From positions 132,708,052 through 132,772,051 of the forward strand of contig NC_088201.1 of NCBI RefSeq assembly GCF_037126465.1: 64,000 bases of DNA, written 5' to 3'. This document shows, piece after piece, positions 35,080-45,310 of this stretch (position 1 is its first letter; each line of letters opens with the position of its first letter). The notes beneath the pieces were generated by a model that made no database searches, was not told where the DNA came from, and saw only the letters and a program-made list of their open reading frames with translations. The DNA comes from Ornithodoros turicata (taxonomy: Eukaryota > Arthropoda > Arachnida > Ixodida > Argasidae). The position numbers and the translations under genes were made by a program.

Positions 35080-37851
35080 TTAGCTCAGGATGGAGCCATG
35101 TGGCCTGGACCTCTTCTGGGGCCCATGGTGCCCAAGGCCTAACTTTTGCTGCGCCAAACCATATAAACCCATCACATATGGTGAGTCCACCACTCCCTTC
35201 CTTACCGCACTGTGAGGAACGTGCACTTGCTTCCAAGGAAGGGTTCCACAAGAAAAGATTAAGTAGTCATCCATGAGGGATCTCTCTCTCTGTGCAGTCA
35301 CCCCTGTAAGCCTGAATGTAATATGATGAGCCCTATACATTCTGTGGTATTCCGTAGGCCCTCTCCGTGGAGGGCACCTGAATGTACCAGTGTCGACCAC
35401 ATTAACACATTTCCTGCGCCAGAACTGCTTGCACACACTGCACTCAACCCTGTCTTGTTGGTTCGTCAGCAGTCTACAGTTTAGGCAGGTGTCAGCTGTC
35501 TTTGTGACGCAATCCCTGCTGAGGCAGTTGTCTGTGATTGTATTGTATATGTGCCTTCTCATTTGTAGCACATCACATTTTCTACGGAAACCATCAGCAT
35601 CACTTTTACAAAATAATTTGGCGTACCAGCACACAAGCACGCCACAGCTGCTTGTATCAGTCTGGAGCGTCTGCATCATTTTGTCAAATTGCCAATTTCT
35701 TCTTTGTTGCACATACAAATTACGTTCATACTTCATGTTGAGAAAGTCACGCACAAGAGATGCTGCCTTTTTGACCCTTTCCGATTCCCACGACAGTGGA
35801 TCCAAGCAATAGATTCCTCCATGCCATATCATAAAGACAATGAGGGTCCAGTGCGACTAATCAATGTTGTGCGGTACAAAGAGAGTGTGCTTGTCATAGA
35901 TGTTGCTGGACATTGTCCACGACTTACAGTGTTTTAGTGCGTCCACTCCTCTCGATTCCAGCATCTGAGTGAAGCATGTAGGGAACATCGCTGTGCCGCT
36001 ATAAATTTCGGTCAACTTTTGGAGGAAGCAGTTGATCACCGTATCGTAGAGCCAGCCCCTTCTGAATGTGTCAGAATCTTCACGCAATCATTTTTCTTCT
36101 GCTTCTGAAATTTCTGTGTCAATAAACTTCAAATCTCTGAAAGTTAGGCTCGTGTGCGTGAACCACAGAATGGTATCACTTGGTTTCCTTGAGTACCGAA
36201 TGCTCACACTGAAGGAGCTGTCCGTGTTTTGTTTGTGCACATGGCTTGCTGTACGAGCTAGCCTCTTCCTCTTTTTCTTTGGCTGTGTGCTTTCTGTAGT
36301 CTCGAACTCTGTGTCCGACAACAAAAACTTAGCAGATCGGTCGCTTTGAGTGACACCATCATCTGAGCTGATGACCACTTCCTCACTATCGTGAGGTTGC
36401 AATACATTATCGTCCACAGAGAATCGTTCTGGGCTCACCTCTTCAGCCCTTGTGCAGCCCTTGTTTATTGTACTTGTAGCATTGAGCTGAGGCTGCACAC
36501 TTGCAAAATTTTGCCTCGTCTCTACTCGCTTCTCTTGTGCTCCCTTTGCATTTCCAGGATCCTCCACACTGGAGCCTGCTTCAAAAAATGCTTCATGTTT
36601 TGTCCTTCTCCCATGTCTGGGAACATCCTTGTCCCTGTCGCCAGATGTGCTAGGAGTGACAGGACACTGGAATGCCTTGTCACGTTTCTGCACAGTTGAA
36701 TATTTTACTCCAACGCAGTCACAGTGATACCACTGCATGCACATATCGCACTGCACCCACGTGCGGTGCTCTTCTTTGTTCTCATAGATGATACACTCCT
36801 CATCCTCCATGTGGCTGAGTTTCAAGCAGCCACCGACAATGGTGTGAAAGATGTGGTGGCGCATCTGTATCGTGTCGCATGCTCAGAGTCCCTGTCCGTA
36901 TCTGTTGCCTGCAGCCACCTGTTCTGCAAACCAGCACACAATGACTCCACCGCTCCCTTCCTTGCTATGCAAGTTGTGTCGCACTATTTGAGGAGTCCAG
37001 ACGCCTGCCAGGGAGAGGTGCTTGAGAAAATCGGATAAGTGATCGTAAAGCACGCTAGTCATCTCCATGTATGACACTTCATCACTTGTTGAGTCGAAAA
37101 GCAGAACTGTGTCCGTGTCACGCAAGGCAACAAACATTGCCCACTTCTTGTCTTGTTTGCAATGTGGAATGAAAAGCGTGTTTCTGCCTTCCACAGACTT
37201 GGTGAGAAGCAGTTCTTCTGCGAGCAAGTGTGCCGCATCGTCACCTCTGAAGAGAGGCAAGAAGTAGGCATAAGCGCTTGCAACTTTGTCAGACCTTATG
37301 CTGAGCATCATTAGAAATGCCTCAATTATTGTGTCAAAGAGATGGCCCTTCCGAAATAACTTGTCAGATTCATGTAGCTTGGCTTCTTTAGAGTCATCGA
37401 TTCTAGTGTCGAGCGACATGAGATCAACGAGCCTGATAAATATGTCTCGCCAAATATATATATTGGGCTCGCCAAATGCCAGTACAACTTCACCACATGT
37501 CCTTGCATAGGTAACGCAGAGAGGTAAGGGAAGGGCAGGCTCGCTACTTTTGGGCTTTGCCACCCCGCATACCCTGTCTCTCTCCACGTTAGGCATCTCC
37601 ATTGGCAGCGCTTGGGTGGGGACGGGTGTTTCCTCCTGCAATTCGACGCAGTGCTGGGCACTGTCTCTTCCAAAGGTGATGTGAATTTCACCGCTTTTTC
37701 CCTTGAAGAGGGCATGCCAGTTTCCATAGCTCTTTGCAATTCTTTCTGCTCTGGTGCATCTATGCTGTGCTTCCTTTTTGCTTTGCTTTGACAGCCTTTT
37801 CTGTAACTGAATTGCTTTTCCTTTTTTTTTTTTTTTCGGAGCAGGCAGCAA
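35080..37851 (-). pseudogene. Tandem Ulp1 protease-PHD finger modules of a MULE relic
   Basis: One uninterrupted reading phase on the minus strand carries two repeated modules and three in-frame stops (36885-36883 TGA, 36090-36088 TGA, 35859-35857 TAG), with no frameshift between them. Order: a Lys-rich start; Ulp1-like domain 1 (NTLFIPHCKQDKKW, LLFDSTS, GSGGVIVCWFAEQ); PHD 1 (WVQCDMCMQWYHCDC); Ulp1-like domain 2 (HWTLIVF, YCLDPLS, SSCGVLVCWYA); PHD 2 (CLNC, then ECSVCKQFWRRKC). Domain 2 keeps His, Asp 17 residues later, Gln and Cys 6 residues after Gln, the Ulp1/SENP pattern. Domain 1 has Lys, His and Gly at the His, Gln and Cys positions. Ulp1 domains cleave SUMO-like modifiers. PHD fingers commonly read histone tails. 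It lies downstream of the SWIM and MULE pieces on the same strand. Confidence 0.8.
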
Positions 37852-37875
37852 TCAACACTTCATCTCCGGTACGCC

Positions 37876-38328
37876 TTATGGGGGGTCCTCTGTTATCAGA
37901 ACCTCAAACTCTGCTAATAACGAATCTATGGCTAAGGCAATGTTCTGCCCTAACGTCTCAGATACAACTTCAATGTCCCGATAGGACGCCAGTTTCTTAA
38001 GTTTTTCTTTTGTGTCCATCTCCCAGACCTCTGTCTCTGCAGTTTCTGATGCACTTGTTGCATCCGGATTGTAGTAGACTGTCACCCCTGGGGACTCACA
38101 TGATTGAGGTCGGTCCTGAGAGCGCGGCATACAGATACTGTGTACCTTGTGAATGTGCTTGCATAAGGGGTTGACATCCTTACAGCTGCAAGAATACTTG
38201 TGTGCACAGAGGTCAGTGCACACAGTGCTTGAGCACCGGTGGTAGCAAAGGTCCTCTGTGCACGGCCCAACATCCTTGTGCGCCACTACCTCGTAGTGTC
38301 GCTCCCTGTTTGGGATTTCACGTGCCAT
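37876..38328 (-). pseudogene. SWIM zinc-finger segment of the MULE relic
   Basis: The segment shares the reading phase of 35080-37851 and is separated from it by TAA at 37878-37876 and a TGA at 37854-37852. The SWIM signature C-x-C-x(n)-C-x-H is visible in YSCSCKDVNPLCKHIH, preceded by a Cys-rich stretch (CTEDLCYHRCSSTVC). SWIM fingers usually follow the DDE domain in MULE transposases, as here. Confidence 0.75.
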
Positions 38329-38499
38329 GCAGAATGAGTTACCCTGGTGACATCATCATCAGGAATTTGCATTCCTCGATGGTGGCACGTGTAATCCCTC
38401 CTTTGTGGGCCTCCACTTTGTTATGGGAGGTCAGACACCAAATGCCTCCTGTGCCCATGATACCAGTCACATTCAGCATCCAGTAGTGCTACAACCAGC

Positions 38500-39326
38500 C
38501 TTTAAATTCTGATGTTGGTCTTCCTCTCGAAGTACTTTTGCTACAAACCGTGGAAGCTTTCTGTGTGGTTATTTGTGTCTGTGCATGCATGTAGGAACAT
38601 CCTTCGGCACATGGCCCACTCGTCTAATCTGCTTAGATATTTGCACTCAAAGTAGTTGGCAAAGTCCTCGTCGACTTGCCTCACATCGTGGACAAACGCC
38701 GTAGAAAGTTCAACAAACTTTTCTAAATTTTTTTATCGCAATAGTGCATCTAGCCATCTCAAGATTTCACCTTTTGTGTCTTTTCTCTTGTGCTTCCTTG
38801 CTGTGACATTCAGCTTTCTGTTCCATGCATTTTTAATGTGATAGTGGCACAAGATGTGCTTTATTTCCTGTCCCTTGGTTAACGCTTCTGAGCGCCTTCA
38901 TGTAGCTGCGCTTATCGTCAGTCATCACGGCATTGAAGACAAGTCCCGGGCACTTCCTTTTCAGGGCCGCAAAAAACATACCCATGAAAGATGATGAAAG
39001 ATGAAAGGCTCTGAAAAGGTTTGTCAGCTGTAGGACTCGAACCCACATTTTCTGGTTTTTGTTGTCAATCTATTGCTCACGAAATGAGCTACATGCTATC
39101 CTCTTTCCCGCTCATCAAGTACAACAACGTTCGGCAGGGGAAATTTGTACATGTTGGTCCCATGTGTGTAATCCATGCACACAATTGGGTTGGCACAACT
39201 CATCAGAATGTCTTTCTGTTCGTTTGACATTATCCCCAGTAGGAACAGGTCCCTGTTACGTGAATGGAATTTGACGTCCGTTATGCCACAGAAATCAACT
39301 CTGTCTTTCCCTTGTGCTTTATACAT
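38500..39326 (-). pseudogene. MULE transposase DDE domain, broken
   Basis: All three catalytic positions can be seen on the minus strand: D in VCMDYTHGTNMYKF (39096-39326 frame), D in FNAVMTDDKRSY (38833-39048 frame), and E in NNHTESFHG (about 38555). The motif ILCHYHIKNAWNRKL (about 38840), typical of the insertion between the second D and the E, is present after a frameshift. A SINE insertion at about 38986-39106 and further stops break the gene. MULE transposases cut and paste Mutator-type elements. Confidence 0.8.
38986..39106 (-). repeat. tRNA-derived SINE inserted in the MULE gene
   Basis: On the minus strand an A-box-like TAGCTCATTTCGTGAGCA (about 39090) is followed by the B-box GGGTTCGAGTCC (about 39035), then CTACAGCTGACAAACC, and a repeated ATCTTTCATC tail. 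It interrupts the MULE frame between VVVLDE and FFAALKRK. No clear target duplication was found. Confidence 0.75.
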
Positions 39327-39334
39327 AGAGTTGG

Positions 39335-39432
39335 ACTTTTTCGGGTAAAACCCGATATCGCCTGAATTTACCCCCCGAATGACTCACTAGGCAATCGGGT
39401 TTAACCCGAAAACTACCGGTCAGGACCTGCCA
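39335..39432 (-). mobile_element. hAT end fragment related to the 28.3 kb element
   Basis: The motifs TTTTCGGGTAAAACCCGAT and GGGGGGTAAAT, then GGACCTGCC, match the left end of the 28303-31947 element in the same order on the minus strand. It is truncated by the Penelope pair. Confidence 0.6.
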
Positions 39433-39477
39433 TCGCGCGGCTGTCCTCGGAAACATTTGCAGAAGCAAGCGCCGCCT

Positions 39478-40742
39478 TGATGAAGGAACGAATAACCGAG
39501 AGACACGGGACACGAAGACAAGCACAAGAGTTCTCAGACACAGTAATGATTTAATAACACCGAGCCTCCTAAATACCTAGCAACTCCCGGAGGGGAGGAA
39601 GAGGGATAAAGGATGGCCTATGTACACAGTTCCCGCATTGCGTTATCACCACCGTCTCTTTCAAAAATCTTTTCCACTTATCCCTTTCCCTAGACACAAC
39701 CACGGTTTCGTTGAAAATGGGCTCACAGTTGCTGCATTGCCGAAGATGTTCAACTAGCTCGCTGGAGATATGGCTCTTTTTTAAGTTCAGCTGGTGTTCT
39801 CGAAGGCGGTAATTTGAACAACGTCCAATCTGCCCCACATAACAAAAACCACAACTTAAAAGAATAGAATAAACAACAGCACATGTGCATGGTACAATCG
39901 CAGACTTATGCTTTACAGTGCAACCTTTTGGCACGACATTGGATGGAGTCAATCTACTCAACCTGAAAGCATTAGAAAAAACCACTTTCAACCCAAAATC
40001 CCTCGCAACAGATAAAATGTTATGGGAGACAGAATGATAATACGGTATGACAACTAGTTTGTCGGAAGACGAATTGGCATTCTCATGGTTGGTGTCTAGC
40101 CGAACATCAAGCTTGCGTAGGAGAATAAGAGCCCTGGAGGCAATCATCCGCATGTCATAACCTGCTTGAACAAGTCTGTTAACCTGCCATGAGATACTTG
40201 ACGAAACACAGTGAAGACAACTTTTTGACGAAGCAGCATTTAGAAGACTTGAAATGATCCCAAACTTAACTAACTTGGAATGTGAACTAGAACATGGGAG
40301 GATGGGTTTGTTAGCATCGTTGCCATACTGCCAGCATAGACCAGAATGAGACACAATTGTAAGGTCAAGATATTTTAACTTATTGCAGAAAGGGTACTCG
40401 ACAGAAAATTTTAACTCTGGCGCGAGAGACATAATAGCATCGGCAACCGTGACAGGTGAACAGGACGGACGATTATACAAAACAATAATGTCGTCAACAT
40501 ACCGGCGAACGTATATGGTGTTATCTACCGACTGATAGTTACAGAAAGATCGAATAGCATTGTCAAGATAAATCTCAGCCAAGATCGGCGCAACAGATGA
40601 TCCAATGCATACACCATTAGATTGTATAAATGGCATGTTATCCCAGGTTACAACCGTAGACTCCAGGTAAGTTTGCAAAACAGTCAGAAAAAGTCAGAGA
40701 AGGGATACCAACAGAGTTCTGAAAGGCCGTTAAATTGTCATT
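39478..40742 (-). pseudogene. Penelope-like element copy A (RT end and GIY-YIG)
   Basis: A 369-codon open frame (39569-40678) covers the C-terminal half of the reverse transcriptase (IQSNGVCIGSSVAP, YVRRYVDDIIVLY) and a GIY-YIG endonuclease (CGFCYVGQIGRC, YRLREHQ). It ends LRELLGI. The 5' part is missing. The 3' tail reaches about 39478. It lies head-to-head with copy B, the two truncated 5' ends meeting near 40742. Penelope-like elements use the GIY-YIG nuclease to nick targets and are often 5'-truncated. Confidence 0.9.
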
Positions 40743-41930
40743 ATTGTTTTGTATAATCGTCCGTCCTTGTCACCTGTCACGGTTGCCGATGCTATTCTGT
40801 CTCTCGCGCCAGAGTTAAAATTTTCTGTCGAATACCCTTCTGCAATAAGTTGAAATATCTTGACCTTACATTTGTGTCTCATTCTGGTCTATGCTGGCAG
40901 TATGGTAACGATGCTAACAAACCCATCTTCCCATGTTCTAGTTCACATTTCAAGTTAGTTAAGTTTGGGATCATTTCAAGTCTTCTAAATGCTGCTTCGT
41001 CAAAAAGTTGTCTTCATTGTGTTTCGTCAAGTATCTCACAGCAGGTTAATAGACTTGTTCAAGCAGGTTATGACATGCAGATGATTGCCTCCAGGGCTCT
41101 TATTCTCCTACGCAAGCTTCATGTTCGGCTAGACACCAACCATGAGAATGCCAATTCATCTTCAGACAAATTAGTTGTCATACTGTATTATCATTCTGTC
41201 TCCCATAACATTTTATCTGTTGCGAGGGATTTTGGGTTGAAAGTGTTTTTTTCTAATGCTTTCAGGTTGAGTAGATTGACCCCATTCAATGTCGTGCCAA
41301 AAGGTTGCACTGTAAAGCATAAATCTGCGATTGTACCATGCACATGTGCTGTTGTTTATTCTATTCCTTTAAGTTGTGGTTTTTGTTATGTGGGGCAGAC
41401 TGTACGTTGTTTAAATCACCGCCTTCGAGAATACCAGCTGAACTTAAAAAAGAGCCCCCTATTAAAAAGCTGAAAGAATGGGATCCACAAGGATCACCCC
41501 ATATATGTGATTATAACGGTGGGTCTCATTCAGTCCAGCCTTATTAGATCTCATTTAGGTGGTCCTCTAGGTTCCCATTGGTTGAGGCCACATAGGATGA
41601 TATTTCATTGTGGTCCAAATGTGGTCTGTTCAATGTGGCCATATCTCTAGCGAGCTAGTTGAACTCGGCAATGCAGCAACTGCAAGCCCATTTTCAACGA
41701 AACCGTGGTTGTGTTTAGGGAAAGGGATAAGTGGAAAAGATTTTTGAAAGAGACGGTGGTGATAACGCAATGCGGGAACTGTGTACATAGGCCATCCTTT
41801 ATCCCTCTCCCTCCCCTCCGGGAGTTGTTAGGTATTTAGGAGGCTCGGTGTTATTAAATCATTACTGTGTCTGAGAAGTCTTGTGCTTGTCTTCATGTCC
41901 CGTGTCTCTCGGATATTCGTTCCTTCATCA
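40743..41930 (+). pseudogene. Penelope-like element copy B, inverted partner
   Basis: This is highly similar to copy A in the opposite direction, starting within the RT active-site region (IIVLYNRPS). A 1-bp deletion near 40843 shifts the frame after FSVEYP. The open part at 40850-41473 covers the thumb to the GIY-YIG start (CGFCYVGQTVRC). A 184-bp insertion (41457-41640) then disrupts the nuclease. The 3' tail matches copy A up to TTCCTTCATCA. Confidence 0.88.
41457..41640. mobile_element. 184-bp insertion in Penelope copy B
   Basis: Copy A reads AAGAGCCATATCTCC without a break. In copy B this is split by 184 bp starting CCCTATTAAAAAGC and ending CAATGTGGCC. Only a CC at each junction could be a target duplication. 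It has internal near-palindromic GGATCC/GGTCC motifs but no clear terminal repeats. Confidence 0.6.
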
Positions 41931-41937
41931 TCAAGCA

Positions 41938-43766
41938 CAAGTGATGTGTCGTTCGCGAATGAACAGTTTGGAATGAACGAATCCCGCACACAAACTGAAT
42001 GAACTCATTCACTATCGTCGATCGTACTCGTTCACCACTTCACTTAGATGTCCCTGTTTTGTCAGGTTTCGCTGCGTTCGCTTCACAGTTTCTTGTTTCT
42101 CCACTCTCCTCCAGTCGATGGGGCGCGTGTCACCATCTATGTTTGCTGCTGTAAAGCAGTGTTGAACGCATGTGTAGTAGTTAGCCAGGTGAAGGTCAGC
42201 GCACGTGGCCCGAATCAGATGTGTTCGTTCAAATCAGTGAACATTAGGGACTCGTTCGAAAAATTCGTTCTCGAATCATTGACGTCAGTGGGTCATGTGA
42301 CCCTGATCATGACTAGTTTTCTATGCGGAGCCTCTACCGTAGCCACTGAGGCGCCAAATTCGAAGTAGGCAGGCACCAGGGGACTGGTTTAAGATTTCTA
42401 AGTACTGATCATTACTAGATACGTACATGAAAAACATGTTCGCCATCTCACATACTAGCCAGAAAGGGCCTTTTCCGGTATACCTGATAAATATAACTTG
42501 GAATGTGAGTGCAGATCACCATCAGCGATACGTAGAGTGAGCCGATCATAAACAAAAAATCAGAAAATACATTTTTGATTCTGAATACTTCCACCCATAC
42601 GACGTCCGCCCAAAAGCTCGATATCGACGGGCCGTAGTGAACCAACGCTAAGATTCCAAAGGAGACCAGCAAGAACAACGCAATTGCACGCAGCGAGTCA
42701 CGAAGAACCGAAGAACCCATTAACCAGTGCGCCGTTTGAGAGCAAACGATTCCGTTGCTCTTCAATTCAGCTCGCAAGTGAACAGTTCTCCTCGTTCTCC
42801 TATTCCTTCGATTCAGTTGAGTTCTCTATCGTTCTTCGATCCCCGGCTTTGCGACTCGCTTCAGTGCTCTCCGATTCATCCCAGATCGTGGGGCTTGGCC
42901 AATCACAAACCGGTAAGCTCTCAGTGCGGCCAATCGAGTTCGTGGCCGGTCATATTCAAGCTTGGGAGGAATGCCGACAGATGGCACCCGCACCGGAATA
43001 GTTGAGTGTTGATTCATAAAAAAAAAAAAAGAAAAAAACGCCGGGAACGGTGGAAACACTACCTCGAGTGGGACGTAAGCTCGATCGTGGGTGGCTTTCA
43101 TTTCTTACTAACAGGTCGCAGTGAGTCTCGCTGTTTCCCGTAGACTAAGTTCATTCTTTTCGAAAGAAAAGTGATGCACCGGCCCATCACCAGTTCGTAA
43201 ATACATGCGAGGTCCGGCGAAAATAATGTGAGAGTGTTGTACTGCTTGAACTAGTTCAAGGCCAGGGTGCAGGCAGAAAGAATGGACCTACTATGAAGGG
43301 GACCAAAAAGTAACTATGAAAGTGAATTTGCGTGACCAAAGAAAGCCCTGTCGAGAGGCGGAAGCAAGCGGAAAGTGGACTGAAGAAAACGTAAACTACG
43401 AGAGAATTACAGTGCGCCAGAATGAATTATTTATTTTCTTCATGACAGCGAGAGACGGTCCCATAAACATGCATTCGCTTATCGCAACATATGACCAATA
43501 TGGCCGGCAGGTGACTGTCAGATTTAGCGCGGTAATGTGTTGTACGAACACATCATGGAACACGCTTGCCCACAAAACAGTACTCTTACTCAGTTACTGT
43601 CTACAACTCTGCACATAAGTAGATGCCGGTTCGCCGTTGAGATCGGTCACATGACGTTATGACGTCACGGAAAGATGAACGAAAGAACGAATCTTTTGAA
43701 CGGTTCAGTGAACCGAACTGAACTGTACGAACGAGTTCACCAAAGTGAACTGGATTGCCCATCACT
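41938..43766. mobile_element. 1.8 kb hAT-like element with GAACGAACG ends
   Basis: Ends CAAGTGATGTGTCGTTCGCG and AGTGATGGGCAATCCAGTTC (reverse complement) resemble the hAT consensus CAGTGATGGGCAA. Flanks ATCAAGCA (41930-41937) and ATCATGCA (43767-43774) match at 7 of 8 bases. Both ends are rich in GTTCACTGAACGAAC-like motifs. An A-rich run lies at 43017-43036. No transposase is recognised. Confidence 0.65.
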
Positions 43767-43995
43767 ATCATGCACCAGCCGCACCAGTTAGTCTGCGCCC
43801 TATCTCTTTTATCGAAGCGCCGCCTTGGCGCCAAAAAAGCCTTCATTGCACATGTGTGTCGTTGCACGGGCTCTGTTTTGTTTATAATTTTGTATTATTG
43901 TGCGGAGGAGACGCGCGCGTTCGGTAGGGCGTAGTTTCATTTCTGTGTGGCGTTTCATTCTTCGTGGTCTTGGCTTGGGCCGTATCGACCCTGTC

Positions 43996-44867
43996 ATGGG
44001 CCGGAAAAGGAAGAGTCTCGAAGTCTGGACAGCACAATACGAGGACTTAGAGATCGTGAAGAAAGGTGACGGCGAAAATGTGCTCGCCTGCTGGTTCTGC
44101 CATTTAGTGCTTCCATCCGATCCGTCAAAGAAGCCTTATGATAGTATTAAGGAACACCTCGCATCCGCAAGGCATGGCACGCTCAAGAGGAAAGTTGGTA
44201 GAGAGCAGACACTGTTTGATGTCTGCTATCGCCAGCTGGACAGGGAGAAAAGTTCAGAAGGAGCCATCCACGAGTTCGTGCTCGCGATAGCGAAAAGCGG
44301 AATCAGCCTTGAACACGCTAACGGACCACTCGGCGAATTTGTCCGGAAATACTGCCCTGCTGCAAGAACTATGCCAGCAAGCCACCAGCTCCGTCGTAAG
44401 CAACTGCTGTAGGTGTTCAGTAAGCACCTAGAAGACATTCGAGATGATGTCAAGGACTCAAAAGTAAGTTTTATCGTTGACGAGTCACCTGATATAATGG
44501 GGTACCCGACGGTGAATACGCTAATCTGTTTCTACAGCCACCAGAAACAGCAAAAGGTCGTCTACCTCGTAGACGTAAAGCGGCTGAAGCTATGCAACGC
44601 ATATACCTTCGCAAATGTGCTTCGTGAAGTGTTGACATCCCTAGGCAAGTCGTGGACAGACGTGATAGCGATTTCAAGTGATTCTGTGCAGTACATGCAA
44701 AGGATGGTGAAAGATGTGAACGACGGGAAAGCAGTATAGATTCTCCACATAAAGGATGTGCCTCACTTGATACACGTCGCTGTCGGAAATGCGATCGCTT
44801 CAGAACGCGTCAGGGACCTTTAGCAGGTTGTCTTGACAATATTCAAACACAGCAACCGCATTCGGCA
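43996..44867 (+). pseudogene. CGGBP1-like hAT transposase relic
   Basis: The start MGRKRKSLEVWTAQYEDL matches the fragment at 33079. The BED-type finger is C-x2-C in ACWFCHLV with H-x4-H in KEHLASARH. One reading phase continues through in-frame TAG codons at 44410-44412, 44737-44739 and 44821-44823 into catalytic-core-like sequence (FIVDESPDIMGYP, then VPHLIHVAVGNA). It stops at the element's 3' end and lacks the C-terminal dimerisation region. CGGBP1-like proteins derive from hAT transposases. Here the terminal repeat nearby argues for a transposon and not a host gene. Confidence 0.82.
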
Positions 44868-44985
44868 TTTATTTTTTGGGCGGAATATAGATGCCGAAAA
44901 AATCCGATTTATAGTCCCCCATATAAATGCCGATAAACACCCCCCGAATTGGGTTGAAAATAAATGCCGAAAACCACAAACCCTA
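44868..44985 (+). mobile_element. 3' end of the CGGBP1-like hAT element
   Basis: The sequence ends with the reverse complement of TAGGGTTTGTGGTTTTCGGC, close to the termini of the 32670-33466 element. ATGCCGAAAA/TTCGGCATTT motifs are repeated before it. The matching 5' terminus was not found, so the 5' end is probably lost or displaced by insertions at 39.5-43.8 kb. Confidence 0.7.
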
Positions 44986-45189
44986 GTTATAAGCTATGCA
45001 AATATACTTCTACCACCTTTTAACTTCTTGCTGGCATTGTCTATGGCTCTGCTGGCACTTCTCAGAGATTCCACATAAGACTAGGCAGGCTGCTCTGGAC
45101 ATGGTCTCACATTTCGCTTGTAGAATTTATATTGTTGGCAGGTATTTCTAGGTGACATAGCCGCTTGTTTCAAGCAGACTTGTACGTAA

Positions 45190-45310
45190 CTGGTAATGAG
45201 TAATTGCGTTACTAGTGATCAATTACTTTTCTGTCCAAGTAATTTTTCAGTAGTTCAGTTACAATTTTCAGTAATCAGTTACCAAGCAATCGATTACTTT
45301 GATGCTAAAG
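45190..45310. repeat. GTAATTACTT-rich hAT-like terminus
   Basis: A cluster of GTTAC/GTAATC/AGTAATTT motifs has the same character as the subterminal arrays of other hAT elements here. Boundaries and partner end are not defined. Confidence 0.4.

Noticed and set aside
35390..36349. Plus-strand frames opposite the Ulp1-PHD modules (for example 35390-35812, 36068-36349)
   Set aside because: They are shadows of the minus-strand reading frame, which carries the recognisable motifs.
39478..39560. Hammerhead ribozyme at the 3' tails of the Penelope pair
   Set aside because: CTGA-like strings occur, but no ordered CTGANGA, stem II and GAAA could be found.
43996..44867. Domesticated CGGBP1 host gene
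   Set aside because: It has three in-frame stops, lacks a C-terminus and is bounded by a hAT terminal repeat.
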